Shown here one piece after another: positions 43,866-53,809 of a DNA stretch of 64,000 nt. This DNA is from Bacillota bacterium (GTDB lineage Bacteria > Bacillota > UBA4882 > UBA8346), in the NCBI GenBank assembly GCA_023401925.1, contig JAEXDA010000034.1, forward strand, positions 16,079 to 80,078, given 5' to 3'. A model generated the notes under the pieces. That model made no database searches. It was not told the origin of the DNA and saw nothing but the letters and a program-made list of their open reading frames with translations. Position numbers and translations under genes: made by a program. Within the stretch, counting starts at the first letter, position 1; each line of letters starts with the position of its first letter.

Positions 43866-44422
43866 TGATTATCGATAATTATGATTCATTTACCTATAAT
43901 TTGGTGCAATATTTCGGTGAACTCCGGGCTGAAATCAAAGTCTTCCGGAATGATCAGATTACACTCGACGAGGTAATCAACTTTCATCCCGATCAGGTGG
44001 TAATCTCCCCCGGTCCCTGCACTCCGAAAGAAAGTGGGATTTCTCCTGAGGTGGTCCGGTACTTCTCCGGAAAAGTTCCCTTGCTCGGCGTTTGCCTGGG
44101 CCATCAGTGTATCGGGGAAGTGTTCGGAGGAAAAGTCATCCGGGCGCCCGCTCCGGTACATGGAAAGATTTCTGTCATCCGTCATACCGGACGGGGTATC
44201 TTTACGGGGATACCGGAAATCTTTGAGGCGGTCCGTTATCATTCCCTGGTAGTCGAGAAGAAGTCGTTCCCATCTGAACTAGAAATCACAGCCACCACCG
44301 ACGACGGTTTGGTAATGGGACTCCAGCACTTGAAGGATCCGACCTTCGGGGTTCAGTTTCATCCGGAATCGATTTTTACCGTAGTTGGAAAGAGCTTGCT
44401 GGAGAATTTTTTGAAAATATAG
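43859..44422 (+). CDS. trpG: Anthranilate synthase component II (TrpG)
   Basis: Glutamine amidotransferase of 187 residues supplying ammonia to TrpE. It has the nucleophile Cys in GVCLGHQCIGE, the oxyanion region VISPGPCTP and the His-Glu pair in VQFHPESI. GGGGGAG lies just upstream and the ATG overlaps the trpE end, giving coupled translation of the two subunits. Its length is normal for a stand-alone component. Confidence 0.96.
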   Translation: MLVIIDNYDSFTYNLVQYFGELRAEIKVFRNDQITLDEVINFHPDQVVISPGPCTPKESGISPEVVRYFSGKVPLLGVCLGHQCIGEVFGGKVIRAPAPVHGKISVIRHTGRGIFTGIPEIFEAVRYHSLVVEKKSFPSELEITATTDDGLVMGLQHLKDPTFGVQFHPESIFTVVGKSLLENFLKI

Positions 44423-44437
44423 AGGAGATGAGCGTAG

Positions 44438-45448
44438 ATGCTGAAGGAAAGTTTAGCCAAGTTAATCCGTAAGGAAGACTTAACGGAAGCAGAGATGGTT
44501 GAGGCTACCAATTTGATTATGGAAGGTCAGGCTTCCCAGGCCCAGATCGGTAGTTTCCTGACGGCCTTGCGGCTCAAAGGGGAGACCGTGACCGAGATTG
44601 CCGGGGCGGCTAAGGTTATGCGGGAAAAAGCTTTAAAAGTCAAATATGAAGCGCCGGTTGTCATTGATACCTGCGGGACCGGCGGCGATGGTGCCAATAC
44701 TTTTAATATTTCCACGACTGCCGCTTTTATTGTCGCGGCTGCCGGTATTCCGGTGGCCAAACACGGGAACCGGGCCATGTCCAGCCGTTGCGGCAGCGCC
44801 GATTTGTTGGAAGCGCTGGGAGTCAAAGTGGATTTGCCCCCGGAAAGGGTGGAGAAATGTTTACAAGAAGCAGGCATCGGATTTCTTTTTGCGCCGGCCT
44901 TTCACTCCGCCATGAAATATGTGGTGGGACCCCGGCGTGAACTCGGCTTTCGGACAATTTTTAATGTTTTGGGGCCCCTCACCAACCCTGCGGGAGCGAA
45001 TTGCCAGTTATTAGGAGTCTATGACCATTCGCTTACCGGGATCATTGCGGAGGTTTTGCAAAAGTTAGGCGCCAAAAGGGCCATGGTAGTTCACGGAGGC
45101 GGGGGTCTGGATGAATTATCCTTGGAAGGAGTCAATCAAGTTAGTTTCTTAAAAGATGGAATTATTGAAACTTTTTCATTCCGGGCTGAGGATGCAGGTT
45201 TGGAGCCCGCCTCCAACGCGCAATTAAGGGGAGAAACCCCCAGGGATAATGCTCTGGTGACCGAATCCATACTAAGTGGCGCCGAACAAGGCCCCAGGCT
45301 TTCGGTTGTATTGTTGAATGCTGCCGCGGCGCTGATGGCGGCGGGAGTTGCCGTTGATTTTAAAGCGGGTATTGCCGCGGCCCGCCGGTTGATTGATGAA
45401 GGGCTCGCCTTTAATAAGTTGCAACAATTACGAAGAATAGCGGTTTGA
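44438..45448 (+). CDS. trpD: Anthranilate phosphoribosyltransferase (TrpD)
   Basis: Transfers phosphoribosyl from PRPP to anthranilate. The 336-residue protein has the PRPP/substrate motifs DTCGTGGDGANTFNIST, KHGNRAMSSRCGSADLLEALG and the RRELGFRTIFNVLGPLTNPA segment. It starts 15 bases after trpG with a GAGGAGATGA binding site. Confidence 0.97.
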   Translation: MLKESLAKLIRKEDLTEAEMVEATNLIMEGQASQAQIGSFLTALRLKGETVTEIAGAAKVMREKALKVKYEAPVVIDTCGTGGDGANTFNISTTAAFIVAAAGIPVAKHGNRAMSSRCGSADLLEALGVKVDLPPERVEKCLQEAGIGFLFAPAFHSAMKYVVGPRRELGFRTIFNVLGPLTNPAGANCQLLGVYDHSLTGIIAEVLQKLGAKRAMVVHGGGGLDELSLEGVNQVSFLKDGIIETFSFRAEDAGLEPASNAQLRGETPRDNALVTESILSGAEQGPRLSVVLLNAAAALMAAGVAVDFKAGIAAARRLIDEGLAFNKLQQLRRIAV

Positions 45449-45459
45449 TGAGGTAAATC

Positions 45460-46254
45460 ATGTTTCTAGATGAAATATTACGATCCAAGAAAACCGAAAT
45501 TGCCGTCCAAAAGGAGAAGCGCCCCTTTCGGGAGATCGAACGGGACCTTTACCGGTGTCCGCCGGTCCGGCCTTTTGAAAAGAGCTTGCGGGGAGAAGCC
45601 ATCCGTTTAATTGCTGAAGTCAAAAAGGCGTCTCCCTCAAAGGGATTACTGTGTCCCAACTTTAATCCGGCGGCGCTGGCCAAAAGCTACGAATCGGGAG
45701 GAGCCGCGGCGATTTCAGTCCTTACCGATGAAAAGTTCTTTCAAGGGTCTTTGGAGTATTTGAAACAAGTAAAAGAAGCTACTTTAGGCACTCCGGTTTT
45801 GCGGAAAGATTTTATCCTGGATCCTTATCAACTGGTCCAGGCCAGACTGGCTGGAGCCGATGGAGTTCTTCTTATTGTAGCGGCACTAACCAAAGAGGAT
45901 TTCCATTTATTGTTGCAAGAGGCCGTATCATTGGATTTAGCGCCACTGGTGGAAGTCCATAATCAGAAAGAACTTGACATCGCTCTGGAAGATGGGGCAA
46001 GGATTATCGGGATCAATAACCGTGATTTAACAACTTTTGAGGTTGCTTTGGGGACGACATACCGGTTGCTGGAGGCCCTCCCTGGGTCCTGCAGGCGTGC
46101 CATCACGATAGTATCGGAGAGCGGCATCCAAAATCGCCGCGATATCGAAGAGCTTGCTGAAGCGGGTGTTGATGCCGTTTTGATTGGTGAGTCGATCGTG
46201 ACTGCAGAAGATCCGGAGCGGAAAATTCATGAGTTGTTGGGGGTTGACGGATGA
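45460..46254 (+). CDS. trpC: Indole-3-glycerol phosphate synthase (TrpC)
   Basis: TIM-barrel enzyme of 264 residues that closes the indole ring. Signature pieces are LIAEVKKASPSKG, VLRKDFILDPYQ, GINNRDLTTFEV and VSESGI. It is a separate gene here, not fused to TrpF, and overlaps trpF by 4 bases (ATGA). Confidence 0.96.
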   Translation: MFLDEILRSKKTEIAVQKEKRPFREIERDLYRCPPVRPFEKSLRGEAIRLIAEVKKASPSKGLLCPNFNPAALAKSYESGGAAAISVLTDEKFFQGSLEYLKQVKEATLGTPVLRKDFILDPYQLVQARLAGADGVLLIVAALTKEDFHLLLQEAVSLDLAPLVEVHNQKELDIALEDGARIIGINNRDLTTFEVALGTTYRLLEALPGSCRRAITIVSESGIQNRRDIEELAEAGVDAVLIGESIVTAEDPERKIHELLGVDG

Positions 46255-46862
46255 TTCCGGTGAAAATATGCGGGATTACCCGCCTGGGAGATGCCTTGGC
46301 TTGTGTTCATCAGGGCGTATCCGCTCTGGGATTCGTATTTGCGCCGTCGAAGCGCCGGATAACCGTAGCCGAAGCCTATGAGATATCCCGGGAAATACCG
46401 CCCTTTATCACCAAAGTGGGGGTTTTTGTAAATGAAGATGCCTTAGTGATTCGTGAAATTTTAAAAGATTGCCGGCTTGATTTGGCCCAATTGCACGGAA
46501 TCGAATCCCAGGCGATTGCCGATGTTTTACCGGGACGTGTGATTAAGGCATTTAAGGCGGGATTGGACCAACCGGATCCGGCGTGGCGGGATCTACCCAT
46601 CCGGGCCATTTTAATTGACGCTTTTTGCGCCGGTTCCCAAGGGGGGACTGGGAAAACTTTCGATTGGAATTTGTTTGAAGGATTCCGGAGTTTGGGTTAT
46701 CCGATGATTTTGGCCGGCGGCTTGCATCCGGGAAACATTCAAACCGCGATCGAAACCGCCAAACCCGGTGCCGTCGATTTATCGAGCGGCGTGGAGATGG
46801 AACCGGGGATTAAAGATCACCGGAAAATCGGGGAATTGATGAGCAATGTCCGGAAAATATGA
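46251..46862 (+). CDS. trpF: Phosphoribosylanthranilate isomerase (TrpF)
   Basis: A 203-residue TIM barrel catalysing the Amadori rearrangement before TrpC. It starts with VKICGITR (the catalytic Cys) and has LGFVFAPSKRRIT, a LID(A)F strand, ILAGGLHPGN and VDLSSGVE at the end, all typical. Tight overlap with trpC shows operon organisation. Confidence 0.95.
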   Translation: MIPVKICGITRLGDALACVHQGVSALGFVFAPSKRRITVAEAYEISREIPPFITKVGVFVNEDALVIREILKDCRLDLAQLHGIESQAIADVLPGRVIKAFKAGLDQPDPAWRDLPIRAILIDAFCAGSQGGTGKTFDWNLFEGFRSLGYPMILAGGLHPGNIQTAIETAKPGAVDLSSGVEMEPGIKDHRKIGELMSNVRKI

Positions 46863-46881
46863 GACAGGAGTGAAAAATCAA

Positions 46882-48072
46882 GTGAATACCAAACGACAGG
46901 AATGGTACTTCGGATCCTATGGCGGCCGGTATGTACCGGAAACTTTAATGGCAGCTCTCGACGAACTTGACGCCGCCTATCAAAAATACGCCCAAGATCC
47001 GGATTTTATCGCTGAATTGGAAGATTTATACCAACATTATTCGGGACGGCCGACTCCCTTATACTATGCCTCTCGTTTCAGCCGGGAACTTGGCGGGGGA
47101 AAAGTGTACATGAAACGGGAGGACTTAAACCACACCGGGGCTCACAAAATCAACAACACGTTAGGCCAGATTTTACTGGCCAAGCGCATGGGCAAAAAAA
47201 GGATTATCGCTGAAACCGGCGCCGGGCAGCATGGGGTGGCCACCGCGACCGTGGCGGCGAAGTTTGGAATGGAATGTGTGGTTTTTATGGGGGAAGTGGA
47301 TATTGCCCGCCAATCCTTGAATGTTTTCCGGATGAAGCTATTGGGGGCCGAAGTCAGGCCGGTTTCTTCCGGCAACCGTACTTTAAAAGATGCCATGAAT
47401 GAAGCATTACGAGACTGGGTCGCCAATGTCGACGATACTTTTTATATTCTCGGCACAGTGGGAGGACCCCATCCTTATCCGGGTATGGTCCGGGATTTTC
47501 AATCGGTGATCGGCAGAGAGACCAAAAAACAAATCCTGGAGGCCGAGGGAAAATTGCCTGATTGTATCGTGGCTTGTGTAGGCGGGGGTAGCAATTCCAT
47601 GGGGATTTTTCATGAGTTCATTCCCGAGACTTCAGTCCGGCTCATTGGAGTCGAGGCCGCCGGCAAAGGAATTGAAACCGGGGAACATGCGGCGAGTCTG
47701 GGACATGGAAAACCCGGGGTCTTGCATGGCGCTTTAAGCTATTTGCTTTCCGATCCAGAGGGCCAGGTGATCGAGGCTTATTCGATCTCGGCGGGGCTGG
47801 ATTATCCCGGTGTCGGTCCGGAACACAGTTTTCTCAGGGACAGCGGCCGGGCGGTTTACCATTCCATTACCGATGCAGAAGCTTTAAAAGGTTTCGAATA
47901 TCTTACCAAAACCGAAGGGATTATTCCGGCTTTGGAGAGTTCCCACGCAGTCGCCGAAGGGATGAAAATCGCTCCCACATTGAAGGGCGATCAGATTTTG
48001 ATCATCAATCTATCCGGCCGTGGGGATAAGGATATTTATACGGTGGCCCATGAGATGGGGGTGAAATTATGA
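46882..48072 (+). CDS. trpB: Tryptophan synthase beta chain (TrpB)
   Basis: PLP enzyme of 396 residues joining indole and serine. It has GRPTPLYYASR, the PLP lysine in HKINNTLGQ, AETGAGQHGVATA and CVGGGSNSMGIF. The frame is open from 46846 inside trpF, but GTG 46882 is preferred: AGGAGTGA at 46866-46873 fits, and the product starts like other TrpB1 proteins. It overlaps trpA by 4 bases. Confidence 0.96.
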   Translation: MNTKRQEWYFGSYGGRYVPETLMAALDELDAAYQKYAQDPDFIAELEDLYQHYSGRPTPLYYASRFSRELGGGKVYMKREDLNHTGAHKINNTLGQILLAKRMGKKRIIAETGAGQHGVATATVAAKFGMECVVFMGEVDIARQSLNVFRMKLLGAEVRPVSSGNRTLKDAMNEALRDWVANVDDTFYILGTVGGPHPYPGMVRDFQSVIGRETKKQILEAEGKLPDCIVACVGGGSNSMGIFHEFIPETSVRLIGVEAAGKGIETGEHAASLGHGKPGVLHGALSYLLSDPEGQVIEAYSISAGLDYPGVGPEHSFLRDSGRAVYHSITDAEALKGFEYLTKTEGIIPALESSHAVAEGMKIAPTLKGDQILIINLSGRGDKDIYTVAHEMGVKL

Positions 48073-48848
48073 CCAGGATAGCCCAAAGATTTGCAGAGCT
48101 GCGCCAAGGGAAGAAAAAGGCTTTTATACCTTATATTATGGCCGGGGATCCCAATTTAGAAAAAACCGTTACATTGATTCAACGGTTGTCCGAAAACGGT
48201 GCCGATTTGATCGAAGTCGGGGTGCCTTTCTCCGATCCGGTGGCCGATGGTCCGGTGATTCAGCAAGCGGGTGTTCGGGCGTTAGAAAGTGGTTGTACGT
48301 TTGAAAAAATATTGGATAGCCTTGGAAAAGTAACACCGAAGGTTTCCACGCCCATAATTTTGATGATGTATTATAACATGATCTTTCAGCGAGGATTTCA
48401 GAATTTTTTTGAAGCCATTCATAAGGCGGGCTGTGCCGGATTAATCATTCCCGATTTACCACCGGATGAAGCCGGAGGAATCACTGGATTAGCCGCGAAA
48501 TTCGATATTGGATTGAATTTTCTGGTGGCGCCTACCAGCAATGAAGAGCGGATCCGCCTGGCCGCGGAAGCTTCCACCGGTTTTTTATATGCCGTTTCCT
48601 TAAAAGGAGTTACCGGAATCCGCAGCAGTCTGCCTCCGGAGTTGCCAGGGTTTATTCAAAAAATCAAATCCCTTACCGATAAGCCGGTAGCGGTCGGATT
48701 CGGAATCGCCACCCCCGAGCAGGCCCAAATGGTTGCCGGTCTTGCGGATGGAGTTATTGTTGGAAGCGCCATCGTAAAAGCAGCGGTCGGTGATGGGAAT
48801 TTACAGGAGGTACAGCAGTTGGCGGCTAGATTAAGAGCTGCAATATAA
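48069..48848 (+). CDS. trpA: Tryptophan synthase alpha chain (TrpA)
   Basis: Cleaves indole-3-glycerol phosphate and passes indole to TrpB. The 259-residue TIM barrel contains FIPYIMAGDPN, LIEVGVPFSDPVADGPVIQ (catalytic Glu and Asp), LIIPDLPPDE and VGFGIATPEQ. It is the last gene of the trp operon; a terminator lies about 45 bases downstream. Confidence 0.97.
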   Translation: MTRIAQRFAELRQGKKKAFIPYIMAGDPNLEKTVTLIQRLSENGADLIEVGVPFSDPVADGPVIQQAGVRALESGCTFEKILDSLGKVTPKVSTPIILMMYYNMIFQRGFQNFFEAIHKAGCAGLIIPDLPPDEAGGITGLAAKFDIGLNFLVAPTSNEERIRLAAEASTGFLYAVSLKGVTGIRSSLPPELPGFIQKIKSLTDKPVAVGFGIATPEQAQMVAGLADGVIVGSAIVKAAVGDGNLQEVQQLAARLRAAI

Positions 48849-48891
48849 GGGGAAAATCTCTTAAGGAAATGAAGATGTGAAGTTATTTGTG

Positions 48892-48919
48892 AGAGCAGTT
48901 ATTTCAGGCTGCTCTTTTT
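48892..48919 (+). terminator. Terminator of the trp operon
   Basis: The stem AGAGCAG/CTGCTCT with a 10-base loop is followed by five T, 43 bases after trpA. Confidence 0.85.
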
Positions 48920-48955
48920 GATGTTGTTTAAAAAAATCCCCCTCAAGGATATTGA

Positions 48956-48984
48956 TTGACAGAGATGGGGATCAAACATATAAT
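48956..48984 (+). promoter_or_regulatory. Consensus sigma-A promoter
   Basis: TTGACA (48956-48961), 17 bp, TATAAT (48979-48984). It drives the following two-gene unit of unknown function. Confidence 0.9.
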
Positions 48985-49055
48985 ATTAATGCAAATAAAT
49001 TTTTAATATACCATATTTCATGTTAAATGTCAATTCAAAAATAGGAGTCGAAACT

Positions 49056-49523
49056 ATGTCGTTGCCATTCGTTTTAGATTATATCGGTAGGGTGCCGGAA
49101 CATGTCCAGATACAGCAAATACTTCAGATGAACGATGAATCTGAAAAATATGGATTAACCTTAACGACCCAAGAGGCGCAAGAAATTATCGAAGCCCGAA
49201 GCCTTGCCCTTCAAAACTACGGCCGGGTGGAACTTGATTTGGATGCAGTTTGTAAATTAATCACCGCTTTTTGTAGCTCACCTTTGATTGGTCAAGAAGA
49301 CTATGCCCTCACTCTTCGGGATCTTCTGGAATTATTTTACTATTTGAAAAATGAAACGGATGACCATGTTGGAGATGCTGAATTGATAAAAGAAATGAAC
49401 GATTATTGGGTCAATATTTGTGGTGGTTCGTTGAAAATGTTTAAAGGAACAGGAATTGAAAATCTTGTGAAAGATTTGAAGCAAAAGAAGTTACAAGAAG
49501 ATTTGAGTAAAGGAGCTGTCTGA
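49056..49523 (+). CDS. Uncharacterised protein, DUF6323-like
   Basis: A 155-residue predicted cytosolic helical protein. ATG 49056 is preferred over the frame opening at 49020 because AGGAG (49043-49047) is well placed. It lacks membrane segments, cysteine motifs and recognisable catalytic residues. The pattern LTLTTQEAQEIIEARSLAL...GRVELDLDAV recalls a Firmicutes family listed as DUF6323, which I believe is often paired with the family of the next gene; this assignment is from memory and tentative. It is strongly promoted and followed two bases later by its partner. Confidence 0.6.
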   Translation: MSLPFVLDYIGRVPEHVQIQQILQMNDESEKYGLTLTTQEAQEIIEARSLALQNYGRVELDLDAVCKLITAFCSSPLIGQEDYALTLRDLLELFYYLKNETDDHVGDAELIKEMNDYWVNICGGSLKMFKGTGIENLVKDLKQKKLQEDLSKGAV

Positions 49524-49525
49524 TA

Positions 49526-50941
49526 TTGGGAAATTTAACCGCGCTAAGCCAAACATCACTCCGCCCTGAAAACTTAAATCAATATCGCTATACACTTTCT
49601 TTACTTCAGGAAGGAATCCGGATTGGGGTTTTGGATGAGCCAATGATCAATCACATCCAAATTGAAATTGCTGCAATCTTAAAAGATTTAATCCGGCGTT
49701 ATACCAAAGGGGAGAGTAGCTCCGTCAGGACCGAAACCGCGGAAAAACTGATGAATTCTGTTTTTTATGCCCTTGATGCCTACATGACCAGTTTTAAGGA
49801 TCCGGAGCGGTCGCTCGCTTGCCTGAAAACTGAAAGTATTCCTAAAATATATGAAAAAGGAATTCGACTGATCACTTTATGTATGGCGGATGCTAAAATG
49901 CTTTACCGGGAAATTCGGGGAAAAAAGCTTGATGTTCCCTTTGAGATATATAATACATCTATCGATGAAGCTTTACCTGGCTTTTTTAAAAATTACGGGA
50001 TCGTCTTTGAGGCCCACGATACCGCATGTGTCTTGGATTATCCATTGGTGTTTGACGATATGAACCGACAAGGCGTTTATTATATACGGAATTATCTTGC
50101 AAATTTATCAACCGAGACTGAGTTTTGTCGGCTTTTTAATAAGGAAGATATCTTGAAGCTATTTATCAATCACGGGCGTCTTTATCGCATCGATTTTCAG
50201 AAAACGCCGATTAATATTTTTGAAGTCATCATCAATAATACCATTTTTTCCGTTCTAGCGGGAAATCACGGCAGCCGGCTGGATATTTCCTTATCTGAAG
50301 CCGAATTTCTCCGCAGCCGGTTGGGGAAGGAAAAACCTGCGGAGCTGAGTTTGCAGGTTGATGAAGCTTTTGCCAAGATTATGGCGGACCTCCAAATCAA
50401 TGGAATCAAGCTCCGAAATTATCTTGCCCGCTATCAGCGATTGTTTTATCCGCGTTTATTAAATGCCGTTAAAAACGACAGTTTACTCCATATGATTGTA
50501 ACAAAGACCGATCCGGAATCCGAAACGGGCAGCATTGCTTTTCAGACCGGAAATAAAATGGATGAATTAAGCTTTGAAATTTTAATCCAACACCTGATGG
50601 CGATGTCGGATATTGGGGAAAAAATCGATCAGATCGTTTCCAATGTTCACTCCGTGGAAGATTTTATGGATTTGTTTCAAGCGGATTGCCTCTATGGGGA
50701 TGAATTTGGACAATTATTTAACGTTTTGGGCGATGTCGAACTGGCTGTTTTGGGAAAAGTGGTATTTTTTGATGAACTCCGTGACGAACACCTGGACTTG
50801 TCTTCATCAGCGAAAAATAATAAGCAATTTGACAAGGAATGGCAATCGCAATATTGTCGCTTTATTCAAAATCTAAATCAAGACCGGATAAAAACAATTG
50901 AAGGATTGCTCATCCGGTTCAGTCATGAAACAGAATGGTAA
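49526..50941 (+). CDS. Uncharacterised protein, DUF6179-like
   Basis: A 471-residue predicted cytosolic protein, largely helical with an alpha/beta middle. TTG 49526 follows AAGGAG by 11 bases. It has no signal peptide, membrane helices or nucleotide-binding motif that I can see. It is encoded immediately after the DUF6323-like gene from a consensus promoter, so the two probably act together. I tentatively recall the family as DUF6179. The function is unknown. Confidence 0.6.
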   Translation: MGNLTALSQTSLRPENLNQYRYTLSLLQEGIRIGVLDEPMINHIQIEIAAILKDLIRRYTKGESSSVRTETAEKLMNSVFYALDAYMTSFKDPERSLACLKTESIPKIYEKGIRLITLCMADAKMLYREIRGKKLDVPFEIYNTSIDEALPGFFKNYGIVFEAHDTACVLDYPLVFDDMNRQGVYYIRNYLANLSTETEFCRLFNKEDILKLFINHGRLYRIDFQKTPINIFEVIINNTIFSVLAGNHGSRLDISLSEAEFLRSRLGKEKPAELSLQVDEAFAKIMADLQINGIKLRNYLARYQRLFYPRLLNAVKNDSLLHMIVTKTDPESETGSIAFQTGNKMDELSFEILIQHLMAMSDIGEKIDQIVSNVHSVEDFMDLFQADCLYGDEFGQLFNVLGDVELAVLGKVVFFDELRDEHLDLSSSAKNNKQFDKEWQSQYCRFIQNLNQDRIKTIEGLLIRFSHETEW

Positions 50942-51070
50942 AATGCCAGTATCGGCTGTCTACCAGCGAATCGATGCAGCTACAAATCATTCTAAACCGA
51001 ATCATCAGAATGGGAATGGATCGATTGATGGTATAGCCGAGCAATTAAGCAACTAAAGAGGATATCAATC

Positions 51071-53809
51071 GTGCAAAGCTATGGTTTTGACTGGCAAATA
51101 AAACGACTTATTTCAATCATAACCGTTGTCGGTTTTTTGTTTTATTTTCCAGGGGTCACCAGCGCGGAGAGCATTCCGTTGGAAGGCATAGGGAGTATAG
51201 AATGGCAAAGTAAAGTAACTTTTGCCCCCAATGCAACCTATCATAAATATGTAGCGGAAAATCGATCCCAAGGAATCGAGCGGGGCTTTACCATTCAATT
51301 CAAACCTTCCGATCACCAATTGAAAATGATTGCCACTTATGGGGAGCGCTTATACGGAGGAGACACTCTCAGCCAATTTATTCGCCAGGTAGAAGCTGAA
51401 GGTTATGTCGTCTTTGGCGGAATCAATGCCGATGGCTTCAATATCAATACGGGTGTTCCCGATGGGCCGATGATTCATGACGGAAGATTGGTAACCTATC
51501 CCAATCAAGACTTTTGCATCGGTTTTACCCGGAGTGGGGAGATTGTCGCCGGGAACCTGCGGGTAAATTTTTATGTAAAGTTACCTTCGGGTGATTTGCG
51601 AGTTCCCCATTTTAACGCCGATATGGGGGAATCCGGCGGTTATCTTTTTAGCCATGAGTTCGGCGATTCAACCAAGAACAAAATTTATCCGAGCTATCAT
51701 GTCATTTGCGATATTATTTCCGGTAAACAAGCCCTCGGGCAAACGATGACGCTGAAAGTATCCGCTATTTGCGACGGGGCTTCCGGCGCGGAAAGCGATA
51801 TTCCGATTGGAGAAAATCAAATGGTGATCGCCATGGCCAAAACCGGTGGCAATCAGGAGGATATTGCCGCTTTGAAGGGGCTCGTTATCGGCGATACTTT
51901 GAATTTGGAAATTCGCGATGAAATTGGCGCCGCCGGGGGCAAAAGCATTTGGCCTGCGGTACAGGAAGCTATCGGCACCCTATCGGTTATCCTTCAGGAT
52001 GGGAAAGTGGTTACCACGGATACCAATGTCCATCCCCGTACTTGTTTGGGTGTTAAACCGGACGGAACCGTCGTTCTTTTTGTGTTGGACGGACGGAGGC
52101 CCGGTTATAGCATGGGCTTAAATTTGCTTGATACCGCCGAGTTTTTGCGTCAGCAGGGATGTGTGAGCGCAGTGAATCTGGACGGGGGAGGCTCGTCGAC
52201 GATCGCGGTCAGAAAGCCCGGGGAATCGGAATTGACGATTGTAAATCAGCCCTCCGACGGGAAAGAGCGGCCGGACGGCAATGCCTGGATTTTGGTATCC
52301 GCCGTGGAAAGTGCGCCCGCCCATGCGCGCGTGCGGAACGGCAAATTAGCCCACTTGCATATGAATCCCCCCGATTCATTGATTCTGGCCGGCGCTGCTT
52401 TGGATTTTAATGTTCTGGGGACGGATGATGCCTATATGCCGGTTGTTATTCCCGATCTCCCCGTTTGGAGCACGAAAGGAAAGGTTGGTTCCATTGATCA
52501 AAACGGGAAGTTTATCGCAGCAGGGGAAGCAGCTACGGGAAGGATTATCGTAAAGTCAGGCCGGCGGAGCGCATTGGCGCAAATCAGGGTGGTTGGAGAT
52601 ATTGATTTTCATTTCAATATTTCCAGTTTAGCGGCTGATTCGGGTTCAACCCACCTCATGACGATTGAAGCTAGAGCCGGCATATTTCCGGTTGTTTGCC
52701 AGAATACTCAATTTACCTGGAGCGTTACCGGGAATATCGGCGTCATTGACCAAAACGGACTTTTTACGGCGGCGTCCGGTTCGGGCTTTGCGGGAACCAT
52801 TATCGCCACCTATCGAGGCAAAAGTTGTGAAATCCCGGTATCTGTGGGAAAACTGCCGGTGGTGATTGAAGATTTCGAGGATGGCGTTACCGGCTGGAAA
52901 GCCACCCGGACCAAAATTGCCCCGGGCGACCTTGAAATGAGTGAAGAAACCGCTGAACCTTATGTTATGTTCGGTAAAAAGTCTTTAAAGCTTGAATACA
53001 ATATGACCGCCGGCTTATCCGGAACCGCCGGTTGTTTTCTGAAAGCGGATCCCCTGATTCAAATCGACGGTTACCCAACAGCCATCGGAATGTGGGTCTA
53101 CGGCGACGGCAAGAGTCATTGGCTCCGGGGAATGTTACAGGATGGAACGGGGAGCAAATTTGATGTGGATTTCACACCGAGAAACCAGGGCGTTGATTGG
53201 ACAGGCTGGAAATATGTCGAAGCGGCTATCCCCCAGGATAAGATGTTACCACTTTATATTTATACTCCGGTGCGTTATATCGAAACCGACAATCATAAAA
53301 AATCCGCCGGAATCCTCTACATTGACAATATTCGTTTGCTTTACGGCTATAAAAATGATGACCTCACTCCTCCGGTTATTGATGATCTCACACCGGCGGA
53401 CGGGGCCACCTTGACCGGTTATACCAACATCCGGGTGGCTGTTTTTGATGGGGACAGCGGAATTGATCCGGAACGGATCAAGTTTTATGTGGATGAGCTT
53501 CCGAAAGATGATTATATTTATAATCAAAAAGCCGGCAATATCCAATGGAATACCAAAGGGCTGTCGGAGGGGAAACATCAATTCACCTTGAAGGTCCGTG
53601 ATAATTCCGGCAATCAAACCGAAGCGTCCTGGTATTATACATGGAAAACCGAAGAACTCCCGGCCCTGCCGGATGATGGCTCCCCAAGCGGAGCTACGCA
53701 GGCTGCGGCGGCTGCGCCGGGTGAGAGTTCATCGGCTGAAGAAATCCACCCAACACCCCATGAGACTTTACCGTTTGAAAAAAAGGATAATGAACCGGAT
53801 TTGAATTGA
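51071..53809 (+). CDS. Secreted multidomain phosphodiester glycosidase (NAGPA-like)
   Basis: A 912-residue exported protein. A signal peptide (about 1-31, ending VTSAES) precedes a NAGPA/DUF2233 domain (about 60-415) with the signatures VVFGGINADGFN and VNLDGGGSSTIAV; relatives hydrolyse N-acetylglucosamine-1-phosphodiesters in glycans. Next come two Big-type beta repeats (about 425-595; VWSTKGKVGSIDQNGKFIAA and TWSVTGNIGVIDQNGLFTAA), a jelly-roll carbohydrate-binding-like domain (about 600-760), an Ig-like module (about 765-855) and a disordered Ala/Pro/Glu tail. It may trim surface glycans and is a candidate substrate of the secretion operon downstream. Confidence 0.85.
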   Translation: MQSYGFDWQIKRLISIITVVGFLFYFPGVTSAESIPLEGIGSIEWQSKVTFAPNATYHKYVAENRSQGIERGFTIQFKPSDHQLKMIATYGERLYGGDTLSQFIRQVEAEGYVVFGGINADGFNINTGVPDGPMIHDGRLVTYPNQDFCIGFTRSGEIVAGNLRVNFYVKLPSGDLRVPHFNADMGESGGYLFSHEFGDSTKNKIYPSYHVICDIISGKQALGQTMTLKVSAICDGASGAESDIPIGENQMVIAMAKTGGNQEDIAALKGLVIGDTLNLEIRDEIGAAGGKSIWPAVQEAIGTLSVILQDGKVVTTDTNVHPRTCLGVKPDGTVVLFVLDGRRPGYSMGLNLLDTAEFLRQQGCVSAVNLDGGGSSTIAVRKPGESELTIVNQPSDGKERPDGNAWILVSAVESAPAHARVRNGKLAHLHMNPPDSLILAGAALDFNVLGTDDAYMPVVIPDLPVWSTKGKVGSIDQNGKFIAAGEAATGRIIVKSGRRSALAQIRVVGDIDFHFNISSLAADSGSTHLMTIEARAGIFPVVCQNTQFTWSVTGNIGVIDQNGLFTAASGSGFAGTIIATYRGKSCEIPVSVGKLPVVIEDFEDGVTGWKATRTKIAPGDLEMSEETAEPYVMFGKKSLKLEYNMTAGLSGTAGCFLKADPLIQIDGYPTAIGMWVYGDGKSHWLRGMLQDGTGSKFDVDFTPRNQGVDWTGWKYVEAAIPQDKMLPLYIYTPVRYIETDNHKKSAGILYIDNIRLLYGYKNDDLTPPVIDDLTPADGATLTGYTNIRVAVFDGDSGIDPERIKFYVDELPKDDYIYNQKAGNIQWNTKGLSEGKHQFTLKVRDNSGNQTEASWYYTWKTEELPALPDDGSPSGATQAAAAAPGESSSAEEIHPTPHETLPFEKKDNEPDLN

